A DNA stretch of 64,000 nucleotides, taken from contig JALSJQ010000025.1 of NCBI GenBank assembly GCA_026989275.1, positions 1-64,000 of the forward strand. Reading direction: 5' to 3'. Origin of the DNA: Albidovulum sp. GTDB lineage: Bacteria > Pseudomonadota > Alphaproteobacteria > Rhodobacterales > Rhodobacteraceae. Within the stretch, counting starts at the first letter, position 1; every line of letters begins with the position of its first letter. The translations under genes were made by a program, and so were the position numbers. Of the stretch, positions 48,608-57,933 are shown piece after piece. The notes below the pieces were generated by a model. It saw nothing but the letters and a program-made list of their open reading frames with translations. It made no database searches and was not told where the DNA came from.

Positions 48608-48919
48608 TCAGCTCCTGCCGTCTTCGAGCAGCCGGGATTGGTAACCGTAATCCTCGGGCGCGGCGAGAATGTCGCTCACGGTCGTCCTGTCGTCGTCGAA
48701 TTCGAGTTCATAGACCGCGATCTGCTTGTCCGCGTCATACCTGCCGCCGACGATCTTCACGCTTGGCACGGCCTTGAGGGACTGGGCCACGGTAAAGGGG
48801 CAGGAGGAGCAGTAGAGCCCCGACACCTCGATCCGGAGCTGGCGGATCTCCGCAAGGGCAGGCAGGCTCGTCAGCAGGAAGAGAAGGGCGGCGAGCAGGG
48901 CACGGGCGGGTTTCGTCAT
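48608..48919 (-). CDS. merP: Periplasmic heavy-metal-binding protein, MerP-like
   Basis: A 103-residue exported protein: signal peptide (LLAALLFLLTSLPALA) plus one HMA domain with the metal site GLYCSSC (Cys37, Cys40). In Mer systems it hands Hg(II) to MerT. The start at 48919 has GGAG seven bases upstream; ATG 48931 lacks one. It lies 44 bases after merT. Confidence 0.82.
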   Translation of the reverse strand: MTKPARALLAALLFLLTSLPALAEIRQLRIEVSGLYCSSCPFTVAQSLKAVPSVKIVGGRYDADKQIAVYELEFDDDRTTVSDILAAPEDYGYQSRLLEDGRS

Positions 48920-48963
48920 GGTGATCTCCATCGCTTTCACGGAAGGGGCGCCGCAGAAAATTC

Positions 48964-49425
48964 TCAGCCGAAAGGATCGAGGAATGTCGGTGCGATCCAG
49001 TAGGTGAAAAGCTGGGTGAAGACGACGATGGCCAGCGCCACCCAGAGCACGATGCGCGTCAGGCGCCGTCTTCCGGGCACGGCACAGCCGCCCGGGCAGC
49101 CGTCGGCGGGGAGGGGGCAGTAGGCGCGCCAGAACCCCCATGCGAGCGAGAGCGCGGCAAAGCCGAGCAACCAGGGCTGATAGACCTTGAGCTGGCTCAG
49201 CGTGCCAATGAAGGTGCCCGTCACCCCCATCATCGCAAGACCGAGCGGCAGGATGCAGCAGCTCGTCATCCCGAGCGCGGCCAGAAGGCTGGACCAGCCG
49301 GCGAGCCGCGCCCCCTTGTCCTCGTCGGGCATGGCGCCTGTGCCGGCAGCGCCGGGCGCGGCATCCGGCAGGGTAAATTCGACTTCCTGGGGCATGGCGG
49401 ATCCCGTCTTTTGCGTCTTCTTCAT
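48964..49425 (-). CDS. merT: Mercuric transport protein, MerT-like
   Basis: A 153-residue inner-membrane protein with three predicted TM segments. The vicinal pair Cys56-Cys57 in TM1 (ALGMTSCCILPLGLAMMG) and a cytosolic cysteine cluster (YCPLPADGCPGGC) match MerT. The N-terminal 45 residues are an extra acidic/Gly-rich tail. No merR or merA is in the window, so the operon is partial. Confidence 0.82.
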   Translation of the reverse strand: MKKTQKTGSAMPQEVEFTLPDAAPGAAGTGAMPDEDKGARLAGWSSLLAALGMTSCCILPLGLAMMGVTGTFIGTLSQLKVYQPWLLGFAALSLAWGFWRAYCPLPADGCPGGCAVPGRRRLTRIVLWVALAIVVFTQLFTYWIAPTFLDPFG

Positions 49426-49604
49426 GCAATGCCTTCCCGTGCGGCGGCCGGCATACGATCAGGCACGGCCCGACCGGCACGACCGACCGATGCTCCGCAT
49501 CTGCCGGAACGGGGCGGCGGGCGACCTCCATCTTCGGGCTGTAGCAGATACAGCCTCAAGCCTCGCCCCTTCACGAGCGCGTGAGGAAGTGCCGCCGGGG
49601 CCGG

Positions 49605-52358
49605 TCAGGCCGCTTGCGTGGGTTTGCGGACGGTGAAGAAGAAGCCGGGCGGCAGGCTGTCGAGCCGCTCGACGAGCTCGTCGGGGACGACTTCGGGGCC
49701 GGAGAGGAACACCGCCGAGCCGAAGATGCCGAGATGGCGCGACAGCTTCTCCATGCGCGGCGAGGTCAGCTCCCGGTAGAAGGCGGCATAATCGGGCCGG
49801 GTCTTGAGCTCGGCGATCTTCTCGCGATGCTTCCGGACGCAATATTCGTGCGCGGCCCGGATTTCCGGATCGGCCAGGAGGGTGGCGAATTCGCGCTCGA
49901 GCGCCGGCAGCATGCGCTGGATCGACCGGTCCTCCTCGGCGTTGTGGTTCATGCGGAACCAGTAGTTGAGGCCCTGGTCGCGATCGACATGGTTCACCCG
50001 CCCCCGGTCGCGCTTGACGAGAAAGCTCTCGGCCGAACGGACCGCGTAGTGGTTGAGCGTGACGAGGTCGTAGCCCACGCTGGAGAGGGTCGATCGCCAG
50101 GCGTTGCGGATCATCTGCGGCGGCATCGGCCGCCCCGACCCATTGACCCAGCGCACCTCGTCATGCAGGTCGGGACGCAGGCCCTTGGGGCGGTGCACAC
50201 CGAGCTTCTTGAAGATGCCGATGTTGCGGAACAGCGTCTTGAACCCCCAAGCCTGATGCGGTTTGCGGACCATTTCCGGGGCGCATCGGGTGAACTGGCG
50301 GATGATGAAATCATCCCGGTATTCGTGAATGTCGCTGTTGCCGAACAGGCGCCAGGTGAGGGAGATCATGTTGGCATCGCCGATGGCCGCGAACAGGTCG
50401 TGCAGTCGCCCTTCGCCGACATGGATGTTGATGAATTCGTCCACATCCATGCAGATGATCCAGCCCGCGTCACGGATCACCGGTTCCTTCTCGGCCGCCT
50501 GAAGCGCGGCATGCTGGGGCTTGAGACCGGTCCTGCGGAAGGGGTTGTCGCGGTGCCGGACGATCCCCTTCTTCTCCAGAAGATCGAGCAGTTCGTCGGT
50601 GCCGTCCGTGCAGTCATTGGTATAGACGAGGAAATTCCTGACACCGATCATCCGGTGATAGGCGATCCATTCGAGGATGAACGGCCCCTCGTTCTTCATG
50701 GTGGTGACGATCGTCACATCCTCCCGTCGCGGCTCGCGCACGGCATTGCGCGGCTGGCGCACGGGTTTGTAGGCGAAGACGCTCCGCGCAAGGCGGAGAA
50801 GGTCCGCGTCCTCGATCAGGGATGTCTTGGGCACGAGCTCGGAGGCGGTGGCCTCGGGATGGCGCAGGGCCATGAAGCGCCAGAAACGGCCGATCCGCGC
50901 CGGATCGGGATGGATGTTGCCGATCCGCGCCAGACGCCAGACGGCCCTGTCCCGGGTGCGGGCGACATCGATACACCAGCGGCGATTGCGGGATGCGCTG
51001 TCGAACTGGCGGCAGACGTGATCGGCGTAATGGGGAAAGGCGCCCTTGCGGACCCGCCACGGATAGACCCGTCTTCCGGAGAGCTGGATCACCCCGGTCG
51101 TGGACGCGAGCGCGAGATCGAAGACGGTCGGTGGCGCATCGTCCTGCGTCTTTCCGCCATGCGCCGGCGGGGCGGTGCCCCTCTCCGCCCGGCTCGCTCC
51201 GGCCGGCATTCCGTCGCCGTGTTCGGCCCTGGCGACCGTTGCCGCGTCGAGCCCCCGAACAAGCCCTCCGCCGCTGCCGGTCCAGCCGGAGGACGAGGGA
51301 CGAACCTTCTCCTCCGGGTGATCCGCCGCGGCGGAGCGCATCTGCCGATCGGTCGGCCGGGTGCACGAAGAGCCGGCGCCCTCCCCCTTTTCGAGTGCAT
51401 CGAACGTCGTGGCGGGCAGAACGAGAAGATCGGAAAGGTCGATATTGGCGACGGCGCGGGCCTTCTCGAGGAAGCGCCAGCGCACCAGCTCCCACAGATT
51501 GCCCTCTCCGAGAGGCGCGGTCCACGGGTCGGGAGGAGGCAGCGCCATCCGGTCCTTGCCCGGCGCGTCGGGGGCATTGAACGGATGGGAGGCGGGAGGC
51601 AGATCGTCCCGGCCGACGGCGATCGGGCAATCGAGCACCACGACCGGCATGGCACCGCCGGCAGCCACGGCATGCCCGATGCGCCGTGCGGCCTCGTCGC
51701 CGTTCCCGTCCGTGCGGGATGCCGCCGGACCGGCCCCGACGGCCTCCTCGCGATCGGCCTCGCCCCGCCGACCGCCTTCGCCGCCTGCGGTCGCGTCGGC
51801 CACATCCCCTTCTCCGAGGAGGGGCGCCCGCAGCCTGTCGGCCAGCATGGCGGCGAAATCCGCGCCCGCACCGTCGGGGCCGAGACGGTTGACGATGACG
51901 GCCCCCGTCATGCCGTGAAAACGGGCATGATAGCGCAGCCAGTCGGCCGCCTCTTCGGCCCGCTCTCCCTCGCGCAGCGCCACAAGCACGTCGCGGCCGG
52001 CGAAAAGGGGCCATTCGGGCGTTGTCACGGGCGGGGCGAAGCCACCGGCCAGACGCAACGGCGCATCGGGCGGCAGGCGTAGCGCGATGACGGGGCTTCC
52101 CTGCAGGCTCAACCGTCTTTCGAGAAGCGCAGGCGCGGCCGGGCGCAGGGCCTCCGGTGCTCCCCGGGCGCTGCCGAAAAGGAGGATGCGGTCGGGCGCG
52201 CCCTCCCCCATCGGCCATCGCACCGCCTCGAGAAGGCGCAACGTGCCCTCGGGGGTGGCCGTCTCGACGGCGTTCATGCGGCGATGGAGAACGACGACGT
52301 CCGTGCCTGTCTCCGCGACCAGCCGAGGCGTATGTCTCTGCCCGCCGCGGCGCTTCAT
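49605..52358 (-). CDS. Large family 2 glycosyltransferase with degenerate N-terminal GT domain
   Basis: A 917-residue protein. Residues 546-917 form a complete Glyco_tranf_2_4-type domain: TTMKNEGPFILEWIAYHR, TNDCTDGTDELL, the nucleotide-sugar DVD in CMDVDEFINIH (Asp638, Asp640), and LNHYAVRSAESFLVKRDRGR. Residues about 110-320 resemble the same fold without the catalytic residues (ADWLRYHARFHGMTGAVIVN in place of EWIAYHRMIGVRNFLVYTN). A disordered linker (about 325-410) and a second conserved block (410-535) lie between. It overlaps the stop of the neighbouring glycosyltransferase by four bases. The acceptor is unknown. Confidence 0.85.
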   Translation of the reverse strand: MKRRGGQRHTPRLVAETGTDVVVLHRRMNAVETATPEGTLRLLEAVRWPMGEGAPDRILLFGSARGAPEALRPAAPALLERRLSLQGSPVIALRLPPDAPLRLAGGFAPPVTTPEWPLFAGRDVLVALREGERAEEAADWLRYHARFHGMTGAVIVNRLGPDGAGADFAAMLADRLRAPLLGEGDVADATAGGEGGRRGEADREEAVGAGPAASRTDGNGDEAARRIGHAVAAGGAMPVVVLDCPIAVGRDDLPPASHPFNAPDAPGKDRMALPPPDPWTAPLGEGNLWELVRWRFLEKARAVANIDLSDLLVLPATTFDALEKGEGAGSSCTRPTDRQMRSAAADHPEEKVRPSSSGWTGSGGGLVRGLDAATVARAEHGDGMPAGASRAERGTAPPAHGGKTQDDAPPTVFDLALASTTGVIQLSGRRVYPWRVRKGAFPHYADHVCRQFDSASRNRRWCIDVARTRDRAVWRLARIGNIHPDPARIGRFWRFMALRHPEATASELVPKTSLIEDADLLRLARSVFAYKPVRQPRNAVREPRREDVTIVTTMKNEGPFILEWIAYHRMIGVRNFLVYTNDCTDGTDELLDLLEKKGIVRHRDNPFRRTGLKPQHAALQAAEKEPVIRDAGWIICMDVDEFINIHVGEGRLHDLFAAIGDANMISLTWRLFGNSDIHEYRDDFIIRQFTRCAPEMVRKPHQAWGFKTLFRNIGIFKKLGVHRPKGLRPDLHDEVRWVNGSGRPMPPQMIRNAWRSTLSSVGYDLVTLNHYAVRSAESFLVKRDRGRVNHVDRDQGLNYWFRMNHNAEEDRSIQRMLPALEREFATLLADPEIRAAHEYCVRKHREKIAELKTRPDYAAFYRELTSPRMEKLSRHLGIFGSAVFLSGPEVVPDELVERLDSLPPGFFFTVRKPTQAA

Positions 52359-53398
52359 GCGTCTTCCCTCCCCCCGGCTTCCACAGCGGCCAGATAGAGC
52401 CTGGCGAGGCGTTGCCCCTCCTCGAAGGAAAGCACCCGGCTGTCGCCGGAAAGGAGCAGCCGCCCGTAAAGCCGCACCTCGTCGGGATCGCGCAGCAGCT
52501 CCTCGAGCCGCCGCCGTGCCCAGAGATGGGCTTTCTCCTCGAGTTCGGCCAGACCGGGCAAGGCCCTCAGGCGGGCGAGCTCGGCGCGCATTTCGGGCAG
52601 ATGCTCCAGGATCGACACCTCCTCGACAGCGTTGAAGTTGCGCTCCACCCAATAGGCGAGATCGACGGCCTTGCCCTGCCGGTTCGGCAGGCCGCGATCC
52701 CGTTTTATCATGAATTCGGCGACCGAGCGCAGGCAATAATGGTTGAGTGCGACGGCCGAAGCCCCGTGGCCGGGCAGGAGAATGCGGCCATCGGTGCGCG
52801 CGAAACTCTCGGGCAGGGGGCGCAGGTCGCCATCGACCCAGCGCGGCAGGCCGCCGGCCGCGCGCCTCGGGCGATGCACGCCGAGCGAGGCGAAGGGGGC
52901 GTCGAGGCGGAACAGCGTCTTGAAGCTCGCCGCCGAGAGCGGATAGCCGATCGGCAGCGGCGCGGCATGCAGGAAGCGGCTCAGCGTCGCTTCGCGCGAA
53001 AGATGCACATGGCCCGAAGAGCCGAAGATCCGCCAGGGCAAAGCGATGGCGTCGGCCCCGGCCGCCGCCGCTATGAGGCCGGGCAGATCGCGCGCGATGC
53101 GGGGATTGACGAATTCGTCGGCGTCGATGGCGAGGGCCCAGTCGCAGGCATCGACCAGAGGGTGATCCCAGGCGGCCTTCAGCATGGCCCATTGCGGAGA
53201 GCGGCCCGGCGGCACCTCGTTGTGCAGATGGGTGACGAGGCCCGCGGCGGCAAGCCGCTCGAGCATGGTGTCGGTGCCGTCCGCACAGTCGTTGGTGGCG
53301 ATCAGGAAGTCGGTGACGCCGATGGCGCGGTGATGCGCCAGCCATTCGAGGAGGTGCATCCCCTCGTTGCGCATGGTGCTGATGGCAAGGATCCGCAT
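52355..53398 (-). CDS. Family 2 glycosyltransferase (paralogue 2)
   Basis: A 347-residue single-domain homologue of the neighbouring proteins: STMRNEGMHLLEWLAHHR, TNDCADGTDTML, the DxD-type AIDADEFVNPR, and NHYCLRSVAEFMIKRDRG. No signal peptide or TM segment. The start at 53398 has AAGGA about ten bases upstream. It overlaps the 917-residue gene and follows the third paralogue by 135 bases. Confidence 0.85.
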   Translation of the reverse strand: MRILAISTMRNEGMHLLEWLAHHRAIGVTDFLIATNDCADGTDTMLERLAAAGLVTHLHNEVPPGRSPQWAMLKAAWDHPLVDACDWALAIDADEFVNPRIARDLPGLIAAAAGADAIALPWRIFGSSGHVHLSREATLSRFLHAAPLPIGYPLSAASFKTLFRLDAPFASLGVHRPRRAAGGLPRWVDGDLRPLPESFARTDGRILLPGHGASAVALNHYCLRSVAEFMIKRDRGLPNRQGKAVDLAYWVERNFNAVEEVSILEHLPEMRAELARLRALPGLAELEEKAHLWARRRLEELLRDPDEVRLYGRLLLSGDSRVLSFEEGQRLARLYLAAVEAGGREDA

Positions 53399-53533
53399 GG
53401 TGCCGTTTCCTTTGCTCCCTCTCCGCCCGGCCGCTCGTCGCACCCACGGTTGCCCTTGTCGATGCGGCGGGCGGCGGGGCGAGACGGAAAGCTTCGCAGC
53501 GGGTGCCGGCGGCCTTCCTGGCGCATTTCCCGC

Positions 53534-54544
53534 TCAGGCTGCGCGTTCCGCCGCCCCTTGATCTGCCGATCGACCGAGCCCCATGGTGGCCATGGCGGCG
53601 AATTTCAGCGCCTTGAATTCCGGCACGCCCCGCAGCCGCCGTGCCTTCCAGCGATGCCAGCGCACCGACTTGCGGTGCAGGAAGTGCAGCTTCTCGTCGG
53701 CATGAAGGCGCGCGAGCCACTCGGCCACCCGCGCGTCATAGCGGCGGATCGAAACATCCTCGACATCGTTGTGGTTGAAGCGGTTCCAGTAGTCGAGACC
53801 GATCGTGTGGTTCATGTGGTTTGCACGGCCGCGGTCGCGCTTGATGAGGAAGCTCTCGAGCGAGCGCAGGGCGTAATGGTTGACTTGGGCGTGGGCCCAG
53901 CTCGGCCCTTCGGCCACATGCACGCCGCCGACGATGTAGTCCTCCCCTCCGGGCAGGACGAATTTCGCCCGCGGCACGTCCTCGTCATGGAGCACGGGCA
54001 GGTGCAGCCCCATGCGTTTCACCCGGTCGGGACGGCGGAACAGCGACTTGACGAACTTGCCCGCCGCCGGATTTGCGGGCCAGGGCTTTTCGGCCATGGT
54101 GAACTGGCGGGTGACGAGCCGGTCGCGAAAGAGGGTGATGCCGTTCGGCCCGAAGATGCGCCACGGCACGCAGACAGCCCAGGTGTCGTCGTGATGCACC
54201 GCGGCCTCGACGAGGGCCCGCACCGAGCCGTCGCCGACGTGGATGTTGAGAAACTCGTCCACATCGCAGACGAACACCCACTCGGCTTCCCGCACCACCG
54301 GCTTGCGCCAGGCCTGCCGCAGCGCCGAGCGGTGGATGCCGCCACGGCCGATGCGGGTGGCGTGATGGTGCACGAGAGCGAGTTCCTCGAGGCGCTTGAG
54401 GATCTGCACCGTCGTGTCTTCGCAATCATTGGTGCACACGACGATATCGTCGAAGCCGAGCGCCTTGTAATGGGCGACCCATTCGAGAATGTAGGGCCCC
54501 TCGTTCTTCATGGTCGAGACGACCGTGTAACGCCCGTTGCCCAT
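53534..54544 (-). CDS. Family 2 glycosyltransferase (paralogue 3)
   Basis: A 336-residue single-domain homologue: STMKNEGPYILEWVAHYK, TNDCEDTTVQIL, the DxD-type VCDVDEFLNIH, and NHYALRSLESFLIKRDRGR. It is the first of three genes on the minus strand and diverges from the glycosyltransferase-methyltransferase fusion across 249 bases, where both promoters should lie. Confidence 0.85.
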   Translation of the reverse strand: MGNGRYTVVSTMKNEGPYILEWVAHYKALGFDDIVVCTNDCEDTTVQILKRLEELALVHHHATRIGRGGIHRSALRQAWRKPVVREAEWVFVCDVDEFLNIHVGDGSVRALVEAAVHHDDTWAVCVPWRIFGPNGITLFRDRLVTRQFTMAEKPWPANPAAGKFVKSLFRRPDRVKRMGLHLPVLHDEDVPRAKFVLPGGEDYIVGGVHVAEGPSWAHAQVNHYALRSLESFLIKRDRGRANHMNHTIGLDYWNRFNHNDVEDVSIRRYDARVAEWLARLHADEKLHFLHRKSVRWHRWKARRLRGVPEFKALKFAAMATMGLGRSADQGAAERAA

Positions 54545-54793
54545 GTCTGCCTGCCCCTCGTCCTGTCCTGTTGTCCTGCCTTCGCCCGCCGAAGGCGCCA
54601 GGCAGGGAGATCGTGCCGTTTCTGACGGCCAATCTTGACCAGAAAATGGCAACCGCACGGCAATTGTCGCCCATGAGGCATCATTTGTCGTCGTGTGGCG
54701 GCACTATGGCATTTCCCGAAACCGTATCTGCCGCTAGAATGCCTTCCGATCAGCCGGCCGCAGAGCCGGGCCAAGGGAATGGATGAGGCAGGC

Positions 54794-56359
54794 ATGGCAA
54801 CGCTACCGGGAATCGGCACACTGTGGATCGGCAAGGAGCTTTCATGGCTCGAGCAGCTGTGCCTGCAATCCTTTCTCGACGCCGGGCACAAGGTCACGCT
54901 CTTCGTCTATGACGATGTCGAGGGCGTGCCCGACGGGGTGCGGATCGCCGATGCCAACGACCACCTGCCGGCCGGCGAATTCATCCGCCATGCCCGCACC
55001 GGCTCTCCGGCCTACCATGCCGATGTGTTCCGCCTGCGGATGATCCGCGACACGAAACTCGTCTGGGCCGACACCGACGCCTATTGCCTGCGCCCCTTCC
55101 GGGTGCCGCGTTCGGGCCATCTGCATGGCTGGATTTCCGATGCGGGCGCCGAGCAGATCAACAACGGCGTGCTGCGGCTGCCGAAGAACTCGAAGACGCT
55201 CCGGGCGATGCTCGACTTCACCTCCGACGAATATCCGATCCCGCCCTGGCTGACGGCCGAGAAGCGCGAGGAGCTCGCCCGGCGCAAGGCGGAAGGGCGC
55301 GGCGTTCATGTCTCGCTTCTGCCCTGGGGGGTATGGGGGCCGGACGCGCTCACCTGGTTTCTCCAGGAAACGGGCGAGGCGCGCCATGCCCGGCCACCCC
55401 ATGTGCTCTATCCGGTGCCGTTCTCCCACAAGCAGGCGCTCCTGCGGCCGGCACGACGCCACAAGGTGGAAGGCTGGGTCAAGGAGGACACGATGTCGAT
55501 CCATTTCTGGGGGCGCCGCTTCCGCGCCGCCGCCGCGCGCTGGGGCGGGGTGCCGCCCGAGGGGTCCTATGTCGCCGACCTGTTGAAGAAGCACGGCATC
55601 GACCCGAGGCCGACCGCCCGTCTGATGCAGCCGGTCCGCCCTCCCGCAGCCGCGATGCCGGCCGTCGAGGAGATCGACACCTCGATGCTCGACGATCACG
55701 ACATCGCCAATCTGGCACTGCAACGATCGTCCGGGCTGCCGGACCAGAAGGTGGTGCGCGCCTGGACGCAGGGCGACCCGGCACCGCTTCTCGAGGAGGC
55801 CCGCACCCACCGGGCCGCCATCGTCCGCACCGCCTTCGAGGAGTTGTGGCGGAGCTTCGTGCGCATCCGCGATGCCCTTCTGCCGATGAAACCGCGCCGC
55901 GTGGCCGACATCGGCTCGGGCTACGCCTTTCTCGATCTCTTTCTCTACCGGGCCTTCGGCTGCGACCTCGTGCTGATCGACATCGAGGAAAGCGAGAACC
56001 GCCATTTCGGCTTTGCCGAGGAAGGCGCGGGCTATGCCTCGCTGGCCAAGGCCCGGGCCTTTCTCGAGGCCAACGGCGTGCCGGCCGACCGCATCGTCAC
56101 CCTCAACCCGCGCAAGGAACCGCTCGAGAAGGCCGGTGCGGTCGATCTGGCGGTGAGCCTCATTTCCTGCGGGTTTCACTATCCGGCCCGAACCTATGAC
56201 GGGTTCTTTCGCGAGCAGGTCAAACCCGACGGGCTGATCGCTCTCGACATCCGCAAGGGGTCGGGGGGCATTCCCTATCTCAAGACGTTCGGACGCACGC
56301 GGATTCTCGAGAAGGACAGGAAGCGCGCGCTGGTGCTGGTGGACAAGGCCGCAGTGTGA
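54794..56359 (+). CDS. Bifunctional glycosyltransferase-methyltransferase fusion
   Basis: A 521-residue two-domain protein. The N-terminal half has a capsule-type glycosyltransferase pattern with DxD at Asp93-Asp95 (LVWADTDAYCLRPF) and QINNGVLRLPKNS. The C-terminal half (about 350-521) is a class I SAM methyltransferase with motif I VADIGSGYAFLDLFLY at 370 and the ending ALDIRKGSGGIPYLKTFG at 485. It probably adds a sugar and methylates a glycan. ATG 54794 was chosen (GAGG five bases upstream); ATG 54779 is in frame. Confidence 0.78.
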   Translation: MATLPGIGTLWIGKELSWLEQLCLQSFLDAGHKVTLFVYDDVEGVPDGVRIADANDHLPAGEFIRHARTGSPAYHADVFRLRMIRDTKLVWADTDAYCLRPFRVPRSGHLHGWISDAGAEQINNGVLRLPKNSKTLRAMLDFTSDEYPIPPWLTAEKREELARRKAEGRGVHVSLLPWGVWGPDALTWFLQETGEARHARPPHVLYPVPFSHKQALLRPARRHKVEGWVKEDTMSIHFWGRRFRAAAARWGGVPPEGSYVADLLKKHGIDPRPTARLMQPVRPPAAAMPAVEEIDTSMLDDHDIANLALQRSSGLPDQKVVRAWTQGDPAPLLEEARTHRAAIVRTAFEELWRSFVRIRDALLPMKPRRVADIGSGYAFLDLFLYRAFGCDLVLIDIEESENRHFGFAEEGAGYASLAKARAFLEANGVPADRIVTLNPRKEPLEKAGAVDLAVSLISCGFHYPARTYDGFFREQVKPDGLIALDIRKGSGGIPYLKTFGRTRILEKDRKRALVLVDKAAV

Positions 56360-56384
56360 TGCACCGGGGAGGGGGAAGGCTTCC

Positions 56385-57806
56385 ATGAGCGGCGCACCGC
56401 GGCTCTCGATCGACGAATGGCGCTCCCGCCTCAGGGAGATCGACCGCGAGAGCGTCGCGCGGTTGGCCGATCTTTCGGGGGCCGATCCGGCGCTGGCCGT
56501 CGCCGCGCACGAGAAGTTCGGTTGCCCGATCGATCTCGTCGCCATCGGCCGCTCCGGCGACATCGGCCCCGAACATGCGCCGCCGCTCGAGGCCGCACGG
56601 GCCATCATCACCGGAGCCGGCGTGCCGAAGACGGCGGTGCGGATCGTCACCCGCGAGCAGGATCTGGAGCGCTACGACCTCATCGCCGCGCTCGAGAGCT
56701 TTTCCTGCCGCCATCGCGTCAGGCCGATCGGCCGCTTCCTCAGGCGCCACGGCCACGAGACGAGCCGGCTTCTGATCGACATTCGCAAGGGGTCGGGCGG
56801 CTTTCCCTTCCTCAAGCGCTTCGGCAACCCCGTGCCCTTCGAAACCTGGAAGGACGGGGAACGGCCGGTCCATCGCACCCTCGTCATCTTCGAGCCGAAA
56901 GCGCCCGCCGGCTCGGCCGGAGCCTGGGCTGCGCTGGCCGAAAGGCTGATCGGGGAGAGCGGTTTCCACCGTCAGAACGAGCGCCACGCCTTCACCTTCA
57001 TCCCCCGCTCGGCCGACACCCTCGTCGTGACCTTCGACAATCTCGACATCGCCATGGAGAAACGGGCCGACCGCCGCCCCTGGGGCTACGCCTTCATCGA
57101 GCGGCAGGGCTGGTCGATGCTCGGCGTGATGGCGGCGGGCTGGACCTGGTATCGCGACCCCTGGGTGAGCGACGAATTCGACCGCCTTGCCGCCGAAGGT
57201 TTCTTCGACCGCTTCGCGCGCGTCGTGTTCTATGGCGCCTCGATGGGCGGCTACGGGGCGCTGGCCTTCGCCCCGGCGGCGGGGGGGCGGGCCGACGTGG
57301 TGGCGATGAGCCCGCAAACCGTGCTCGACAAGGAAAAGGTGCCGTGGGAGACGCGCTATCGCGTCGCCTGGGAGGCGGACTGGTCGGGCCGATATGCCGA
57401 TGCGGCCGAGACGGTGCGCGCCGCCCGGCGCGTCAATCTCTTCTACGATCCCTATTCGCCGCTCGATGCGGCGCATGTCGCCCGGCTCGAAGGAGACAAC
57501 ATCGTTCGTTATCGCTGCCCCTTCCTCGGCCACCGCCTCGGCTCCGCCCTGCAGCAGATGGGAATCCTCCAGCCGCTGGTGAAGGCGGCGATCGAAGGGC
57601 GGCTCGATCTGCCGACCTTCCGCCGCACGCTGCGGGCCCGGCGCAACTTCCGCCGCTACCGGCGGGAAATCCTCGATCTGGCAATCGACCGGGGGCATGT
57701 GAGGCTGGCCCGCCGGCTCGCGCGGCGCTTTCTGGCCGAAGGGGACGACCGACATTTCCGCGCCGTTCTCGCCCGGCTCGAGACCGCCGAAGAAGACGCG
57801 CCCTGA
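56385..57806 (+). CDS. Decayed methyltransferase-like domain fused to a serine hydrolase-like domain
   Basis: A 473-residue protein. Residues about 25-160 align with the methyltransferase half of the preceding gene (KFGCPIDLVAIGRSGD, TREQDLERYDLIAALESFSC, LLIDIRKGSGGFPFLKRFG) but motif I has become ADLSGADPALAV, so SAM binding is doubtful. Residues about 190-400 form an alpha/beta-hydrolase-like domain with the nucleophile elbow GASMGG (Ser286). Similar Rhodobacterales proteins are sometimes mislabelled as PAPS reductases. It follows the fusion gene by 25 bases. The hydrolase substrate is unknown. Confidence 0.7.
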   Translation: MSGAPRLSIDEWRSRLREIDRESVARLADLSGADPALAVAAHEKFGCPIDLVAIGRSGDIGPEHAPPLEAARAIITGAGVPKTAVRIVTREQDLERYDLIAALESFSCRHRVRPIGRFLRRHGHETSRLLIDIRKGSGGFPFLKRFGNPVPFETWKDGERPVHRTLVIFEPKAPAGSAGAWAALAERLIGESGFHRQNERHAFTFIPRSADTLVVTFDNLDIAMEKRADRRPWGYAFIERQGWSMLGVMAAGWTWYRDPWVSDEFDRLAAEGFFDRFARVVFYGASMGGYGALAFAPAAGGRADVVAMSPQTVLDKEKVPWETRYRVAWEADWSGRYADAAETVRAARRVNLFYDPYSPLDAAHVARLEGDNIVRYRCPFLGHRLGSALQQMGILQPLVKAAIEGRLDLPTFRRTLRARRNFRRYRREILDLAIDRGHVRLARRLARRFLAEGDDRHFRAVLARLETAEEDAP

Positions 57807-57933
57807 ATCTCCCGGATCCGCCTCCCGGTTCGCGAGGCTCGGCCGCTTCCGACCTTCGGCGATTTTCGCGGCGCGATTCACCTGCTCTTAACCCTTGCCG
57901 CACCATCCTGCACGAAACCGCAGGAGAGGACCG

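Noticed and set aside
52359-53720. Extension of the 917-residue glycosyltransferase frame upstream to make one of 1371 residues.
   Set aside because: The added part is Arg/Ala/Pro-rich shadow of the second glycosyltransferase gene, whose stop codon overlaps a good ATG at 52358.
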